NCBI RefSeq assembly: GCF_014127105.1
Contig: NZ_CP059902.1
Span: 715,001 to 779,000, forward strand
Reading direction: 5' to 3'
Source of the DNA: Devosia sp. MC521
GTDB taxonomy: Bacteria; Pseudomonadota; Alphaproteobacteria; Rhizobiales; Devosiaceae
DNA length: 64,000 nt
Shown: positions 18,748-28,645 of the stretch, one piece after another
Layout of the letters: the number at the start of each line of letters is the position of its first letter
Numbering within the stretch: the stretch's first letter is position 1
The notes under the pieces: generated by a model
Databases searched by the model: none
What the model saw: the letters and a program-made list of their open reading frames with translations, nothing else
What the model was told of the DNA's origin: nothing
Made by a program: the position numbers and the translations under genes

Positions 18748-20202
18748 ATGTCGTTTAAGGTCACCGTCATTGGAGCGGGCTCGGTCGGGTTTACCAAAAC
18801 CCTGATCTCCGACCTGCTGAAAGTTCCAGAGTTTGTCGATTGCGAGTTCGCTCTGACCGATGTTAATCCGCACAATCTCGATATGGTCCGGCAGATTATC
18901 GAGACGATTGTCTCGGTCAATAAGCTCCCGGCCAAGGTGACGGCGACGACCAACCGCCGTGAGGCAATTGCCGGTGCGCGCTATGTGATGAGCTGCGTCC
19001 GTGTCGGTGGGCTTGAGGCTTTTACGCACGATATCAACGTGCCGCTCAAGTATGGCGTCGACCAATGCGTGGGCGACACCATCTGCGCCGGTGGTATTCT
19101 CTACGGCCAGCGCAATATTCCGGTCATTCTCGATTTCTGTAAGGATATCCGCGAAGTAGCGGAGCCGGGCGCGCTGTTCCTGAACTATGCCAACCCTATG
19201 GTGATGAACACTTGGGCGGCAGACCTCTATGGCGGCGTCAATGTCGTGGGGCTGTGTCACGGCGTGCAGCATGGGGCGCATCAGATCGCCAATGTTCTGG
19301 GCGTGACGGACGACGAACTGGACTATGTCTGCGCCGGGATCAATCACCAGACTTGGTACATCGATGTTCGCGCCAAAGGGCGGAAAATCGAGGCGGATGA
19401 GCTGATTGCTGGCTTTGAAAAACACCCTGTGTATTCAAAGCAGGAAAAGGTCCGCATCGACGTCCTCAAGCGGTTTGGTGTCTACTCAACAGAGAGCAAT
19501 GGCCACCTTTCGGAATACCTGCCCTGGTATCGCAAGCGCCCGGAAGAGATCAGCCGCTGGATCGATATGAGCGATTGGATCCACGGGGAAACCGGGGGCT
19601 ATCTGCGCTATTCAACTGAGCGCCGGAATTGGTTTGAAACCGATTTTCCGATGTTCAAGGAGCAGGCCAACAAACCGCTCTCGGAGCACAAACGCACCTC
19701 CGAACACGCCAGTTATATCATTGAAGCAATGGAAACTGGCCGCACCTATCGCGGGCATTTTAACCGCCGCAACAATGGGATTATTACCAATCTCCCCGCT
19801 GACGCGATTATTGAAAGCCCGGGTTTCGTAGACCGCTTCGGCATCAATATGGTGGAGGGGATAACTTTGCCAACTGCTTGTGCGGCCACATGTTCTGTCT
19901 CCGTGTCGGTGCAGCGCATGTCGGTAGAAGCAGCGATGACGGGCGATCTCAACCTTCTGAAATTGGCAGTGTTGCACGACCCACTCGTTGGCGCGATTTG
20001 TACGCCGGACGAGGTCTGGGCCATGGTCGACGAAATGGTCGTCGCTCAGGCTCAGTGGTTGCCGCAATACGCCGATGCTATCCCAGCGGCGGCTGAACGC
20101 GTGGCGAAATCCACGGTCAAGACACGTGACTGGGAAGGGGCGGCGCGCAAGCGTGTCCGCTCCGTGGACGAACTGCGCGAAATGCGTGGTGCGCACCACT
20201 AA
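18748..20202 (+). CDS. melA: Alpha-galactosidase, glycoside hydrolase family 4
   Basis: 484 residues. GH4 enzymes hydrolyse glycosides through an NAD+- and Mn2+-dependent redox mechanism. The Rossmann motif VIGAGSVGFT is at residues 6-15, LTDVNPHNLD is the family's second nucleotide-binding segment, NYANPMVMNTWA is at about 151-162, and the metal-binding CHGVQHG segment is at about 169-175. Similarity is greatest to MelA/AgaL-type alpha-galactosidases. There is no signal peptide, so it would act on internalised melibiose or raffinose from the agp-like importer encoded convergently. GGGAGGAAG precedes the ATG. Confidence 0.88.
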   Translation: MSFKVTVIGAGSVGFTKTLISDLLKVPEFVDCEFALTDVNPHNLDMVRQIIETIVSVNKLPAKVTATTNRREAIAGARYVMSCVRVGGLEAFTHDINVPLKYGVDQCVGDTICAGGILYGQRNIPVILDFCKDIREVAEPGALFLNYANPMVMNTWAADLYGGVNVVGLCHGVQHGAHQIANVLGVTDDELDYVCAGINHQTWYIDVRAKGRKIEADELIAGFEKHPVYSKQEKVRIDVLKRFGVYSTESNGHLSEYLPWYRKRPEEISRWIDMSDWIHGETGGYLRYSTERRNWFETDFPMFKEQANKPLSEHKRTSEHASYIIEAMETGRTYRGHFNRRNNGIITNLPADAIIESPGFVDRFGINMVEGITLPTACAATCSVSVSVQRMSVEAAMTGDLNLLKLAVLHDPLVGAICTPDEVWAMVDEMVVAQAQWLPQYADAIPAAAERVAKSTVKTRDWEGAARKRVRSVDELREMRGAHH

Positions 20203-20227
20203 GACGACGACTTCCTCTGTTCCTCAA

Positions 20228-20262
20228 GACGCCCCGTCCTCCCGGCGGGGCGTCGCCTTTTT
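20228..20262 (+). terminator. Terminator of the alpha-galactosidase gene
   Basis: GACGCCCCG and CGGGGCGTC form a perfect 9-bp stem, followed by GCC and five T. It lies in the 62-base gap before the convergent ATPase gene. Confidence 0.85.
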
Positions 20263-20264
20263 GA

Positions 20265-21929
20265 CTAAGCCGCGATTTCAAACGCCGCACGCACAAGGCG
20301 CTTGGTGTAATCGGTCTGCGGGTTCAACAGCACTTCATTGACCGGGCCTTGCTCCACGATTTTTCCGTTTTGCATCACCATAACCCGGTGGCAGAGAGCG
20401 CGGACAACTTTTAGGTCGTGGGAGATGAAAAGGTAGGAAAGGCCGCGTTCGTTCTGCAATTTGCGAAGCAGTTCAATGATTTGCGCCTGCACCGAAAGAT
20501 CGAGTGCGGAAGTGGGCTCGTCGAGGAGAATGAACTCCGGCTCGAGCGCGATGGCCCGAGCAATGGCAATACGTTGGCGCTGACCTCCAGAGAACTCATG
20601 CGGGAAACGCTGGAGGATGGTGTCGGGCATGCCAGCGTCGCGTAGGGCCTGCCGCACGCGGTCGAGCCGCTCCGTGCGATTGGCGCCTATGCCATTGACG
20701 ATCAGGCCTTCTTCGATGATCTGGCCGATCGACATGCGCGGGTTGAGCGATGAGAACGGGTCTTGGAAGACGATCTGCATACGCGAGCGCAGCGGTCGCA
20801 TGCCGTTTCGGTCTAGCCCGTCGATCCGCTGGCCGTCGAAGGTAATCTGGCCGCCTTGATTGCCGATGAGTCGCACAAGAGCCTGACCAAATGTGGTCTT
20901 TCCCGAACCGCTTTCGCCAACGATACCAAGGGTTTCATGGCGCATAAGTTTGATGTCGAGATTGTCCACGGCCTTGAGCTCGTAGAACTCGGCATTGAAG
21001 AGCCCGCCGCGCTTAAGCGTGAAGCTGACCTTCACATTTTGACCTTCGAGCACGGTGTCATGCGCGCCGTCTGGGAGCGGCTCAGCGGTGCCCTTGGGTT
21101 CGGAGGCCAGCAAGTGCTGGGTGTATGGGTGTTGCGGGTTTTGGAACAGCGCTTCAGTGGCGTTGTGCTCCTGCACACGACCGTTCTGCATCACATAGAC
21201 ATAGTCTGAGAATTGCCGGACGATGGTCAGGTCATGGGTGATGAGGATCACTGCCATGCCGTACTTGTCCTTGAGGTCCTTGAGAAGATTGAGGATTTGG
21301 GCCTGAACGGTGACGTCGAGCGCGGTGGTTGGCTCGTCGGCGATAAGAATGTCCGGGCGATTGGCGAGAGCCATGGCGATCATGACGCGCTGGCGCTGAC
21401 CGCCCGACAGCTGGTGCGGATATTGTTGGAGGCGAGCCTTGGGATCAGGAATTTGGACCTCGGCCAGCAAGGCCTCAGCCCGGGTCATTGCCTCTTTGCG
21501 GGAGACGCGATTGTGCAAATGGATCACTTCGCACAGCTGCTGCCCGATGGTGTAAACGGGGTTCAGGGAGCTCATAGGCTCTTGAAAGATCATGGCAATA
21601 TCATTGCCGCGAAGTTTTCGCATCGCCTTATCGCTCATGGCGACAATGTCTTTCCCCGCCAATGTGATGCGCGTTTGGGGGAGAATGCTGGCGCGCTTGG
21701 TGAGGAGCCGCATGATGGTGCGGGCGGTTACGGATTTGCCCGATCCGCTCTCGCCCACAATGGCGATGGTTTCACCCTTGTGGAGCTGGAAGGACACGTC
21801 GCGGACAGCGTTGACGATGCCATTTTCGACTTTGAAATCAACGCCAACGTTGCGAGCGTCGAGGATGAGCTCACGTCCATGTTGGCCGAGGTCGAGGCGT
21901 TCGGCGGGAGCGAGATTTTCTTGTGTCAT
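20265..21929 (-). CDS. agpD: Oligopeptide/galactoside-type ABC transporter, fused dual ATP-binding protein
   Basis: 554 residues with two complete nucleotide-binding domains in one chain. The first is at about 25-275 ([36 protein letters not shown]) and the second at about 300-545 ([36 protein letters not shown]). Fused DppD-DppF ATPases are common in rhizobial family 5 importers, including the alpha-galactoside Agp system. GAGGAG precedes the ATG. It is the last gene of the importer operon. The symbol is by analogy with Sinorhizobium. Confidence 0.85.
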   Translation of the reverse strand: MTQENLAPAERLDLGQHGRELILDARNVGVDFKVENGIVNAVRDVSFQLHKGETIAIVGESGSGKSVTARTIMRLLTKRASILPQTRITLAGKDIVAMSDKAMRKLRGNDIAMIFQEPMSSLNPVYTIGQQLCEVIHLHNRVSRKEAMTRAEALLAEVQIPDPKARLQQYPHQLSGGQRQRVMIAMALANRPDILIADEPTTALDVTVQAQILNLLKDLKDKYGMAVILITHDLTIVRQFSDYVYVMQNGRVQEHNATEALFQNPQHPYTQHLLASEPKGTAEPLPDGAHDTVLEGQNVKVSFTLKRGGLFNAEFYELKAVDNLDIKLMRHETLGIVGESGSGKTTFGQALVRLIGNQGGQITFDGQRIDGLDRNGMRPLRSRMQIVFQDPFSSLNPRMSIGQIIEEGLIVNGIGANRTERLDRVRQALRDAGMPDTILQRFPHEFSGGQRQRIAIARAIALEPEFILLDEPTSALDLSVQAQIIELLRKLQNERGLSYLFISHDLKVVRALCHRVMVMQNGKIVEQGPVNEVLLNPQTDYTKRLVRAAFEIAA

Positions 21930-21939
21930 GGCGCGCTCC

Positions 21940-23133
21940 TCAATAGGGGTCTATGGCGTCGCGCAGGCCGTCACCCAACGCGTTGAAGGCAAAAACGGTA
22001 ACAAGAACAAAGCCTACCGGCGCAAGGATCCACGGGTAGGAGCCGATGACTGAGAAGGCACCGGTGTCTTGCAGCATCAGCCCCCATGAGATGAGGGGCG
22101 GCTTCACGGCAAAGCCGAGGAAACCCAAGAAGCTCTCCAAAAGCACCACGGTCGGAATAGCCAGCGTCACCGAAACAATGATGTGGCTCAAGACGTTAGG
22201 GAGGATATGGCGCAGAATGATGCGCCGATCCGTAGCCCCAATTGCGATTGCCGCGCGGACGTATTCGATGCGGGCCAGCGACAGGGTTTTGGAGCGGACT
22301 TCACGCGCCAACTGAGCCCATCCTAACACCGACATTACAAAAATAACGAATGATAAGAATAGGTTAGATGGCGCTGTGACCGGTATTAGCGAGGTCAGCG
22401 CCAGATAAAGTGGCAGCTGGGGGAAGGCAAGAACGAACTCAACAAAACGCTGCAACCACGCATCCAGCCGTCCACCGATATAGCCGGAGGTAATGCCCAC
22501 CAGCGTGCCCACTGTTGTCGTGAGTGCGACCACTGCAAGGGCGATCATAAGCGATATTCGGGAGCCGAGGATACCGCGGGACAAAATATCTCGGCCCATG
22601 CGGTCTGTGCCCAAAAGGTGGAGCGGGCGACCGTCGGTTGAGCCAAAGAAATGGATGTTGGCAGGGATGAACCAGAGCATTTGGTATTCATACCCCCGGA
22701 CGAAAAAGCCGGTGGGCGTTGGGTCGTCCTTCACCGCGCCGGTGAGTGGCTGATAGGTGACTGGATCAAATTCGCCAGTGTCGCCAATGGGATAGACCCA
22801 AGGGATTAGACTGAAATTGCCGTTTGGATCTTCAAAGGCGATGAGGTCTGGCGGCGCAAAGGGGAGGTTGGCAGCCTTGGGGTCCATGGGTGCGAAGAAG
22901 TCGGCAAAGACCGACATGATCAGCAGCATGCAGACCAAAATCAGCCCGATCATCCCCATGGTGGAGCGACGAAAACGCCGCCAAACTAGGCTTGCATAGG
23001 TCTCGTTGTCCGAGCCGTGACGGCTCGCGACGATGGGCGTTTCATTGGCATTTTCGGGGCCAGATTGGTGCATCTGGCTGGCATTTTTGGGCGCGTCGTG
23101 GGGCGTGCCGTTGGCATTGGTGGTGTCGGTCAT
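21940..23133 (-). CDS. agpC: ABC transporter permease, Agp/DppC type
   Basis: 397 residues, longer than ordinary DppC proteins. A hydrophilic N-terminus of about 50 residues and a large periplasmic insert between the first two membrane segments (about residues 75-170, rich in Pro and Asp) account for this. The usual LLGTDRMGRDILSRGILGSR segment is present, given here as LGTDRMGRDILSRG, and the C-terminus GDGLRDAIDPY is characteristic. Extended permeases with this insert are typical of the family that pairs with binding proteins of nearly 700 residues. ATGA overlap with the upstream permease. Confidence 0.85.
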   Translation of the reverse strand: MTDTTNANGTPHDAPKNASQMHQSGPENANETPIVASRHGSDNETYASLVWRRFRRSTMGMIGLILVCMLLIMSVFADFFAPMDPKAANLPFAPPDLIAFEDPNGNFSLIPWVYPIGDTGEFDPVTYQPLTGAVKDDPTPTGFFVRGYEYQMLWFIPANIHFFGSTDGRPLHLLGTDRMGRDILSRGILGSRISLMIALAVVALTTTVGTLVGITSGYIGGRLDAWLQRFVEFVLAFPQLPLYLALTSLIPVTAPSNLFLSFVIFVMSVLGWAQLAREVRSKTLSLARIEYVRAAIAIGATDRRIILRHILPNVLSHIIVSVTLAIPTVVLLESFLGFLGFAVKPPLISWGLMLQDTGAFSVIGSYPWILAPVGFVLVTVFAFNALGDGLRDAIDPY

Positions 23134-24140
23134 TCTGCACGCCCTCCCAGACGAACACGCGGGTCGAGCGCAACCAGAAGAAGGTCTGAAATGATGTTGC
23201 CGATGATCAGGGTCGTGGCGAGGACGAGCATGAAGCTAGCGGTGACGAAAACGTCGCCAACGCCCATGGAGCCGACAATGGCCGGGCCGACCGTTGCGAG
23301 GCCAAAGACGATGGCGACCTCGATTTCACCGGTGAGCATGTAGGGCAGGGCGACGCCCTGATACGCGATGAGCGGGTGGAGCGCGTTAGGGACCGCGTGC
23401 TTCATGATCACTGCGCCCTCGGAGAGACCCTTGGCGCGAGCCGTCTCGACATATTGGGCGTTGAGAACGTCCAGCAAATTACCGCGCATGACACGCATGT
23501 TGTAGGCGAGGCCGCCGAAGGTGGCGACGAAGATCACCGGCCAGACATGCTGCACCAGGTTGACGAACTTGTCCCAGCTCCATGGCGCGCCGCCATAACG
23601 GGCAGAGAAGAACATGCCGACTTCTGAGACGTTGAGCTTAAAGACCAGCACATAAAGAATGATGATGGCCATGAGGAAGCGCGGCACGGTCATGCCGAGG
23701 AAGGAGATGATGCCGAGGAAGGTGTCGGTCCACGAATACTGGCGGGTCGCGGCGATGATGCCGAGGCCGATGCCGAGGAGCGAAGCGAGGATATGGCAGA
23801 CCAGCGCTATGGCAATGGTCGGGGGGAGGCGCTCGGCGATCACATTGCCGACGGGCTTATTGTAGTAGAGCGAGTGGCCGAAATCGAACCGGGTGATAAT
23901 GCCGGTGATCCAGCGGAAATACTGAACGATGATCGGATCGTTGAGGCCGTTGGCCTCTCGATAAATCTCTGCCTGCGCCTCGGCGAGGTCGGGCCGAACC
24001 CCGCCCTGATTGATGAGCATGGACTTGATGTAGTCGGCATAGTCGCCGGGTGGAGCTTGGATGATGGCGAATGTGACGATGCTCAAGAGGAGGAGGAGCG
24101 GGATGGCTCCCAAGATGCGCATCATAAGGAAACGGAGCAT
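23130..24140 (-). CDS. agpB: ABC transporter permease, Agp/DppB type
   Basis: A 336-residue permease. The first membrane segment is near residues 8-28. A periplasmic loop carries SMLINQGGVRPDLAEAQAE, and then ARAKGLSEGAVIMKHAVPNAL marks the EAA-type loop. The C-terminus LLLVALDPRVRLGG is characteristic. It pairs with the longer DppC-type permease, whose start overlaps its stop. A 139-base gap separates it from the binding-protein gene upstream. Confidence 0.88.
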   Translation of the reverse strand: MLRFLMMRILGAIPLLLLLSIVTFAIIQAPPGDYADYIKSMLINQGGVRPDLAEAQAEIYREANGLNDPIIVQYFRWITGIITRFDFGHSLYYNKPVGNVIAERLPPTIAIALVCHILASLLGIGLGIIAATRQYSWTDTFLGIISFLGMTVPRFLMAIIILYVLVFKLNVSEVGMFFSARYGGAPWSWDKFVNLVQHVWPVIFVATFGGLAYNMRVMRGNLLDVLNAQYVETARAKGLSEGAVIMKHAVPNALHPLIAYQGVALPYMLTGEIEVAIVFGLATVGPAIVGSMGVGDVFVTASFMLVLATTLIIGNIISDLLLVALDPRVRLGGRAE

Positions 24141-24279
24141 GCATGGCCTCGCTGGGCTGAGGGGCTAGGCCCCTGTCCTGACCCTTGGGTCAGACACCGG
24201 TCTCGTGGGGTAGAGCGGCGCGCGTTTAATGGGATAAAGGCGGTGAAGGGTGGCGGTGGGCCACCCTTCGATGTTGCAA

Positions 24280-26358
24280 TCAGACGGGACCGGCAGAGCC
24301 TGGTTCGCCCGGTAGCGTTTCTGGATGCAGCTCGTGGTCAGCCTGCTTGTCCGCTGGGACATAGAGGCGTTCACGGATGACGCTATCTTCAGCCCAGTTG
24401 AACATGAAGATTGGCGCACCAGCGGGGATATTGGCGAAGCGCTTGTTGATGATCAGCGCACCCGGATATTGGGTGAGGCCGATAGAGTAGACGTTCTCTG
24501 TGTAGAGCCTCTGATACTGCTTCATCAGCTCGGCGCGTTCAGCATTGTCATTGGTGGCAATGAACTTGTTGACCACTGAGACGAGCTCTTCTTCGAATGG
24601 CAGCAGATCGAGCGTGCCATCGGTTCCGCCACGGTGGAATGGATGTACGCGTGGGCCTGTAGGAGCAAGTTCGGCCGTATTCTGGACGATCGAGACCATC
24701 GAAGCGCCCTGACGATTGACCGCCCAATCAAATTGACCTGCGGCGGCGGCATCGTCACGGGCATTGCCCTGCTGGAAATTGGCGATGACGCGCAGACCGA
24801 GCGGTTCCATCATCGCGATGACGCCTTCGGCAAGATTGGTGTCGGTGCCATAGTCGGAGTTGGCGAGGAGGGTGATTTCCACGTCTGCGCCGTTTGCAGT
24901 GTCGGCTGGGAAGTTACGGACGCCGTTGCCGTCGGTGTCGACGAGGCCGAGACCATCGAGCAGCGACTTAGCAACCTCGAGGTCATGCGGATAGTAGACG
25001 GTGGAGGCTGCGTCGTAGAAGGACGTGCCGGCATAAAGCCCACCGGGATAGATGGCGGTGAACGGACCGCGGACGAGCGATTCACCAAGACGTTGACGGT
25101 CGAGGCCGATCGAAATTGCCTTGCGGAAGTTGAGGTCGCGGTTGAGTTCGCGGACGGCCTGTGCGCGGGTATCAGGCTCACCCCATCCATTGCCGGAGAG
25201 GTTTGGCTGGAGCGCATAGCCGATTGTGCGCGCGCCGAACTGGAGACGCGCTGGTGCGGTGTCTTCAGCCGAACGACGCAGCGATTCAACGTAGTTTTCG
25301 GCCTGTTCAAGGTTGGAGAAGTCGCCCGAGCCAGCAACAGCCTGCACGTCACGATCCGACCAAGTCGAGAGGCGGTAGTGCATTTCGTTGAGGTAAGGGA
25401 GCTGGTTCCCTTGATCGTCGACCTTCCAATAATAGGGGTTACGACGCATGACGACGATATCGTCTGGGCGATATTCAACCACAGCCCATGCGCCCATCGA
25501 AGGCATGTTCATGAACTCTGGCGGGAAGGCGTTTTTATACTGCTCGTAGGTGTTCGAGGAGTATTTTGGATGCTGCGGCTTCTGGATATGCGCAGGGCCG
25601 GGGCAGAAGGTGCCATAGGCCATGGCCCAGAGGTACTGCTTGGGGAAGGCTTCCTTGAAGGTCCATTTGACGGTGTAAGCGTCAATGGCTTCTAGCGTCG
25701 TGCCGACACCAAAGGTTTCGGGCGTTGCACCATTGAGCGGGGAGACGTTTGCATCGAGAACGTGATCTTCCCAATAGAACATCAGGTCTTCGCTATCGAA
25801 GGGGTCGCCATCAGACCATTTCGCGCCTTCGATGAGGTGCATGGTGAGGGTGTGACCGTCCTCTGACCATTCCCAGCTCTTTGCCAGGTTCGGCATGGGT
25901 TCAAGCTCTTCGGCCTTAACCGTGAAGAGTGGGCCTGTGCGGGTCAGACATTCGGAAAGACCGATGTCGATGCCGCCCCAGCCCTGAGCTTGGCCACCGA
26001 TGTAGTTCCAGCCTTCTGGGCGGCCGCCGATGACGTGGCGCATGACGTCGCCGTAAACGCCAACGCCATCCGGCATGTTGGCCGTTTTGTAAACCAGCGG
26101 TTCCTTGGGGAGACGCTCGGCGACAGGCGGCAGCGTGCCAGCTTCGACGAATTTCTTGGTGACCCAATCGGGCTCGTTATATTTATCGAGCGCACGGAAC
26201 TCCTGAATGTCAGACAGGCTGACAAAGTTGGGTTCACTTTGCGCTGCAAAGTCTGGTGGTGCTGGCAGAGCGCCAGAATGTTCTTGAGCAGTTAATGCAG
26301 TTAGCGATACGGACAGCAGTAGTCCTGCCCCGCTAAGGGCATAGATATGCTTTCTCAT
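24280..26358 (-). CDS. agpA: Alpha-galactoside-type ABC transporter substrate-binding protein
   Basis: A 692-residue periplasmic protein. The signal peptide is about residues 1-24 (ALSGAGLLLSVSLTALTAQ). Its length is about 150 residues above ordinary DppA proteins and matches the long family 5 binding proteins that carry alpha-galactosides in rhizobia. Segments include TKKFVEAGTLPPVAERLP, WSEDGHTLTMHLIEGAKWSD and ISIGLDRQRLGESL. GGGAGG is seen before the ATG. The context (GH4 alpha-galactosidase, AraC regulator) supports a role with raffinose, melibiose or related sugars. Substrate is inferred. Confidence 0.82.
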   Translation of the reverse strand: MRKHIYALSGAGLLLSVSLTALTAQEHSGALPAPPDFAAQSEPNFVSLSDIQEFRALDKYNEPDWVTKKFVEAGTLPPVAERLPKEPLVYKTANMPDGVGVYGDVMRHVIGGRPEGWNYIGGQAQGWGGIDIGLSECLTRTGPLFTVKAEELEPMPNLAKSWEWSEDGHTLTMHLIEGAKWSDGDPFDSEDLMFYWEDHVLDANVSPLNGATPETFGVGTTLEAIDAYTVKWTFKEAFPKQYLWAMAYGTFCPGPAHIQKPQHPKYSSNTYEQYKNAFPPEFMNMPSMGAWAVVEYRPDDIVVMRRNPYYWKVDDQGNQLPYLNEMHYRLSTWSDRDVQAVAGSGDFSNLEQAENYVESLRRSAEDTAPARLQFGARTIGYALQPNLSGNGWGEPDTRAQAVRELNRDLNFRKAISIGLDRQRLGESLVRGPFTAIYPGGLYAGTSFYDAASTVYYPHDLEVAKSLLDGLGLVDTDGNGVRNFPADTANGADVEITLLANSDYGTDTNLAEGVIAMMEPLGLRVIANFQQGNARDDAAAAGQFDWAVNRQGASMVSIVQNTAELAPTGPRVHPFHRGGTDGTLDLLPFEEELVSVVNKFIATNDNAERAELMKQYQRLYTENVYSIGLTQYPGALIINKRFANIPAGAPIFMFNWAEDSVIRERLYVPADKQADHELHPETLPGEPGSAGPV

Positions 26359-26449
26359 GATTTCCTCCCGCGATGCGAAGACAGCGTGACGCTCTCGGGT
26401 CGGTTCTCCTCTTCGACCCTGAACTTCGCTCGGACAGAAAGCCTAACTC

Positions 26450-26467
26450 TTGCGTATGTTGACGCAA
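26450..26467. promoter_or_regulatory. Inverted repeat between agpA and the AraC gene
   Basis: TTGCGT, 6 bases, ACGCAA: a perfect 6-bp dyad in the 159-base divergent gap, about 50 bases before the AraC start and 92 before the agpA start. It is a candidate operator for the adjacent AraC regulator. Confidence 0.4.
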
Positions 26468-26517
26468 TCCGGAATAGTAATGGATAGTTTCGGGTTTCTA
26501 AGAAGTCTGAATAATCT

Positions 26518-27438
26518 ATGACGCCACAACAGATTACGCCATCACCGGGTCGAGCAGCAGGTCTTGCGCCGCGCCCAACGCCACGATCCGATCGCAGCTT
26601 TTATGCTTCGGGCAAAGCTTTCGGGCGCTTTGGTATTCGCTCTTTCAAGCCGCAGATTATGGCCGAACCCCACACTCATGGCCATATCGAGTTTAATTGG
26701 CTAACGGGCGGTTCAATGGACTATGTTTTCGACGGAGGGCCGCTGACCGTCGGGCAAAATAGGCTGGTAGCGTTCTGGGCGGGGATACCGCATCAGACGG
26801 TCGGGTTGACCGGAACGGACCTAGAAAAGCAACTCAATATCTACCTGCCGATGGATGCGTTTTTGGAGATGCCGCAATTGGGGCGGCTGACCGAAACGCT
26901 CATGGGCGGTGGAGTGATCCAGCTTTCGCCCGACTGTATCGGGCTTGAAACACTGGAGCGCTGGCATGGCGATTATCGCTCGGGCAACGCCTTGCGCTCC
27001 GATCTTGTGCGCTCTGAGATCGGTACCATGTTTCGTCGTGCCGCAATTGTGGGCTGGGACACGCTGCTGCCCGCTTGGGTGGAAAAGAGCTCGGCCCGCA
27101 GCCGGACGGCGAGCCCGGTGCGCTATGTGGTGCGCATGGTGCGGCACATTGTTGAGAATATTACCGATCCGCTCAGCGTCGACGACATTGCCAAGACCGT
27201 GGGCCTGCATCCGAACTACGCCACCAACCTCTTCACCAAGGTGATGCATATTTCGATCCAGAAATTCGTTATTCGAATGCGGCTGATCCGGGCGCGCAGC
27301 TTGTTGTTCGATACCGACATGGCGGTTGCCAATATTGCATTTCAGGCCGGGTTTTCGAGCCAGACGCAGTTTTATGAGCATTTCCGCAAGGCGTATGGGA
27401 TGACCCCGAGCCACATGCGCGAGAACCGAATTTTTTAG
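26518..27438 (+). CDS. AraC-family transcriptional regulator (AgpT-like)
   Basis: 306 residues. The N-terminal cupin domain is at about 40-130 (AEPHTHGHIEFNWLTGGSM, FWAGIPHQTVGL). The C-terminal double helix-turn-helix is at about 205-303 (PLSVDDIAKTVGLHPNYATN, MAVANIAFQAGFSSQTQFYE, GMTPSHMRE). It diverges from agpA and so is likely the galactoside-responsive activator of the importer. No good ribosome site precedes the ATG. The TAG stop overlaps the stop of the convergent LacI gene by 4 bases. Confidence 0.88.
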   Translation: MTPQQITPSPGRAAGLAPRPTPRSDRSFYASGKAFGRFGIRSFKPQIMAEPHTHGHIEFNWLTGGSMDYVFDGGPLTVGQNRLVAFWAGIPHQTVGLTGTDLEKQLNIYLPMDAFLEMPQLGRLTETLMGGGVIQLSPDCIGLETLERWHGDYRSGNALRSDLVRSEIGTMFRRAAIVGWDTLLPAWVEKSSARSRTASPVRYVVRMVRHIVENITDPLSVDDIAKTVGLHPNYATNLFTKVMHISIQKFVIRMRLIRARSLLFDTDMAVANIAFQAGFSSQTQFYEHFRKAYGMTPSHMRENRIF

Positions 27439-28454
27439 TGTTTCGGCCGGGTGACGGAGTTGCGGACGATGAGCTCGGCGCGCAGGAGGATTTCCTTTTG
27501 CTTAGGCCGCGCCTCGCTCAGTGTTTCCAGAAGTAGACCCATGGCGGCTTCGCCAATGGTGGAGCGCGGCTGCTTCATCGTCGTGAGCGAGGGGGCCATG
27601 AAGCTGGCAAAGGAAATATCGTCGAACCCCATGACCGAATAATCCTGCGGCAGGCTATAGCGGCGGGTATTGAGGCAGATGGTGACACCCAAGGCAGTCG
27701 CGTCGTTGACGCAGAAAAAGGCGGTGGGGAGGATGTCGCGCACGAACATGAGTTCGGCCGCAGCGCGACCGCTCTCGGTGGTGCCGTCGCCATCCATGAT
27801 GAGTTTGGGCTCGATCGGAAGGCCCGCAGCAGTGAGCGCGGCGCGATAGCCTTCTTCGCGAAGGCGACTGGTTTCACGGCCCGATTTCCCGACGAAAGCG
27901 ATGCGCTTGTGGCCCTGGGCGATGAGGTATTCAACTGCGACACGCGCGCCCTGAAAATTATCGACCCCGACGAAGGGAACATGTGCGCCAACCACCGGCT
28001 CGCTGACGGCGACCATGGGCGGGAGGCGCGAGACTTCTTCGGTCTGGGCGTAGCCATAGGGCAGGTGCCCGGTGAAGAGGATCAGCCCGTCCGCCTGGTT
28101 TGAACTGATGAAGCGCAGATAGTTGGCTTCACGCGCCGGGTCGTTCTGGGTATTGCCGATGAGCAGGCCATAGCCGCGCTTGCTGGCCTCGGTTTCCAGA
28201 CCAACAAGAATGTTGGAGAAATTCGGGTCGCCAACGTCGGGGGCGAGAATGAGGATCATATTGGAGCGGCGCATGCGAAGGGAGCGGGCCATCGCATTGG
28301 TCGTGTAGCCTGTCTTGGCGACAGCTTCAGTGACCTTCAGGCGAGTCTTTTCTGCGACCTTGGTGGGTTCATTGAGAGCGCGGCTGACAGTGGCAATAGA
28401 CACGCCTGCCATGGCGGCGACGTCTTCAATAGTTGCCAGCTTGGTCTGCTGCAC
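27435..28454 (-). CDS. LacI-family transcriptional repressor
   Basis: About 339 residues. The N-terminal LacI helix-turn-helix is TIEDVAAMAGVSIATVSRAL followed by hinge helix ARSLRMRRS, and then a periplasmic-binding-protein-like sensor domain (MILILAPDVGDPNFSNILVG). The start is uncertain: the frame is open to a TTG at 28475, but a GTG at 28454 has AAGGG 10 bases upstream and gives the usual short leader before the helix-turn-helix. It diverges from a CUT2 sugar importer, and two LacI-type operators lie in between. Confidence 0.9.
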   Translation of the reverse strand: MQQTKLATIEDVAAMAGVSIATVSRALNEPTKVAEKTRLKVTEAVAKTGYTTNAMARSLRMRRSNMILILAPDVGDPNFSNILVGLETEASKRGYGLLIGNTQNDPAREANYLRFISSNQADGLILFTGHLPYGYAQTEEVSRLPPMVAVSEPVVGAHVPFVGVDNFQGARVAVEYLIAQGHKRIAFVGKSGRETSRLREEGYRAALTAAGLPIEPKLIMDGDGTTESGRAAAELMFVRDILPTAFFCVNDATALGVTICLNTRRYSLPQDYSVMGFDDISFASFMAPSLTTMKQPRSTIGEAAMGLLLETLSEARPKQKEILLRAELIVRNSVTRPKH

Positions 28455-28553
28455 GTTCTCTAAACCCTTGCACAACGGACTGGATTCAAATCCAGCACAA
28501 AGCTCAACAGCGGTATAGGCGCCTTGCTAAGTTGCATAGTCATTTGTGCAGAC

Positions 28554-28567
28554 TGTAAACCTTTACA
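28554..28567. promoter_or_regulatory. LacI-type operator O1
   Basis: TGTAAACCTTTACA: outer 6-base arms form a perfect dyad around CC, close to the general LacI-family consensus with TGTAAA and TTTACA arms. It lies in the divergent gap between the repressor and importer genes. Confidence 0.75.
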
Positions 28568-28574
28568 TACCTCA

Positions 28575-28588
28575 TGAAAAGGTTTACA
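28575..28588. promoter_or_regulatory. LacI-type operator O2
   Basis: TGAAAAGGTTTACA, an imperfect copy in inverse orientation of the site at 28554. The two sites are 21 bases apart, two helical turns, so two dimers could sit on the same face of the DNA and co-operate. Confidence 0.65.
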
Positions 28589-28645
28589 TCACTATTCAGT
28601 CAATGAGTGCCAAAGATGCACCGTGGCGGGATGGAGGAGACAACG

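Noticed and set aside
24634-25695. 353-residue plus-strand frame
   Set aside because: Antisense to the long binding protein with clear signal peptide; composition typical of a shadow.
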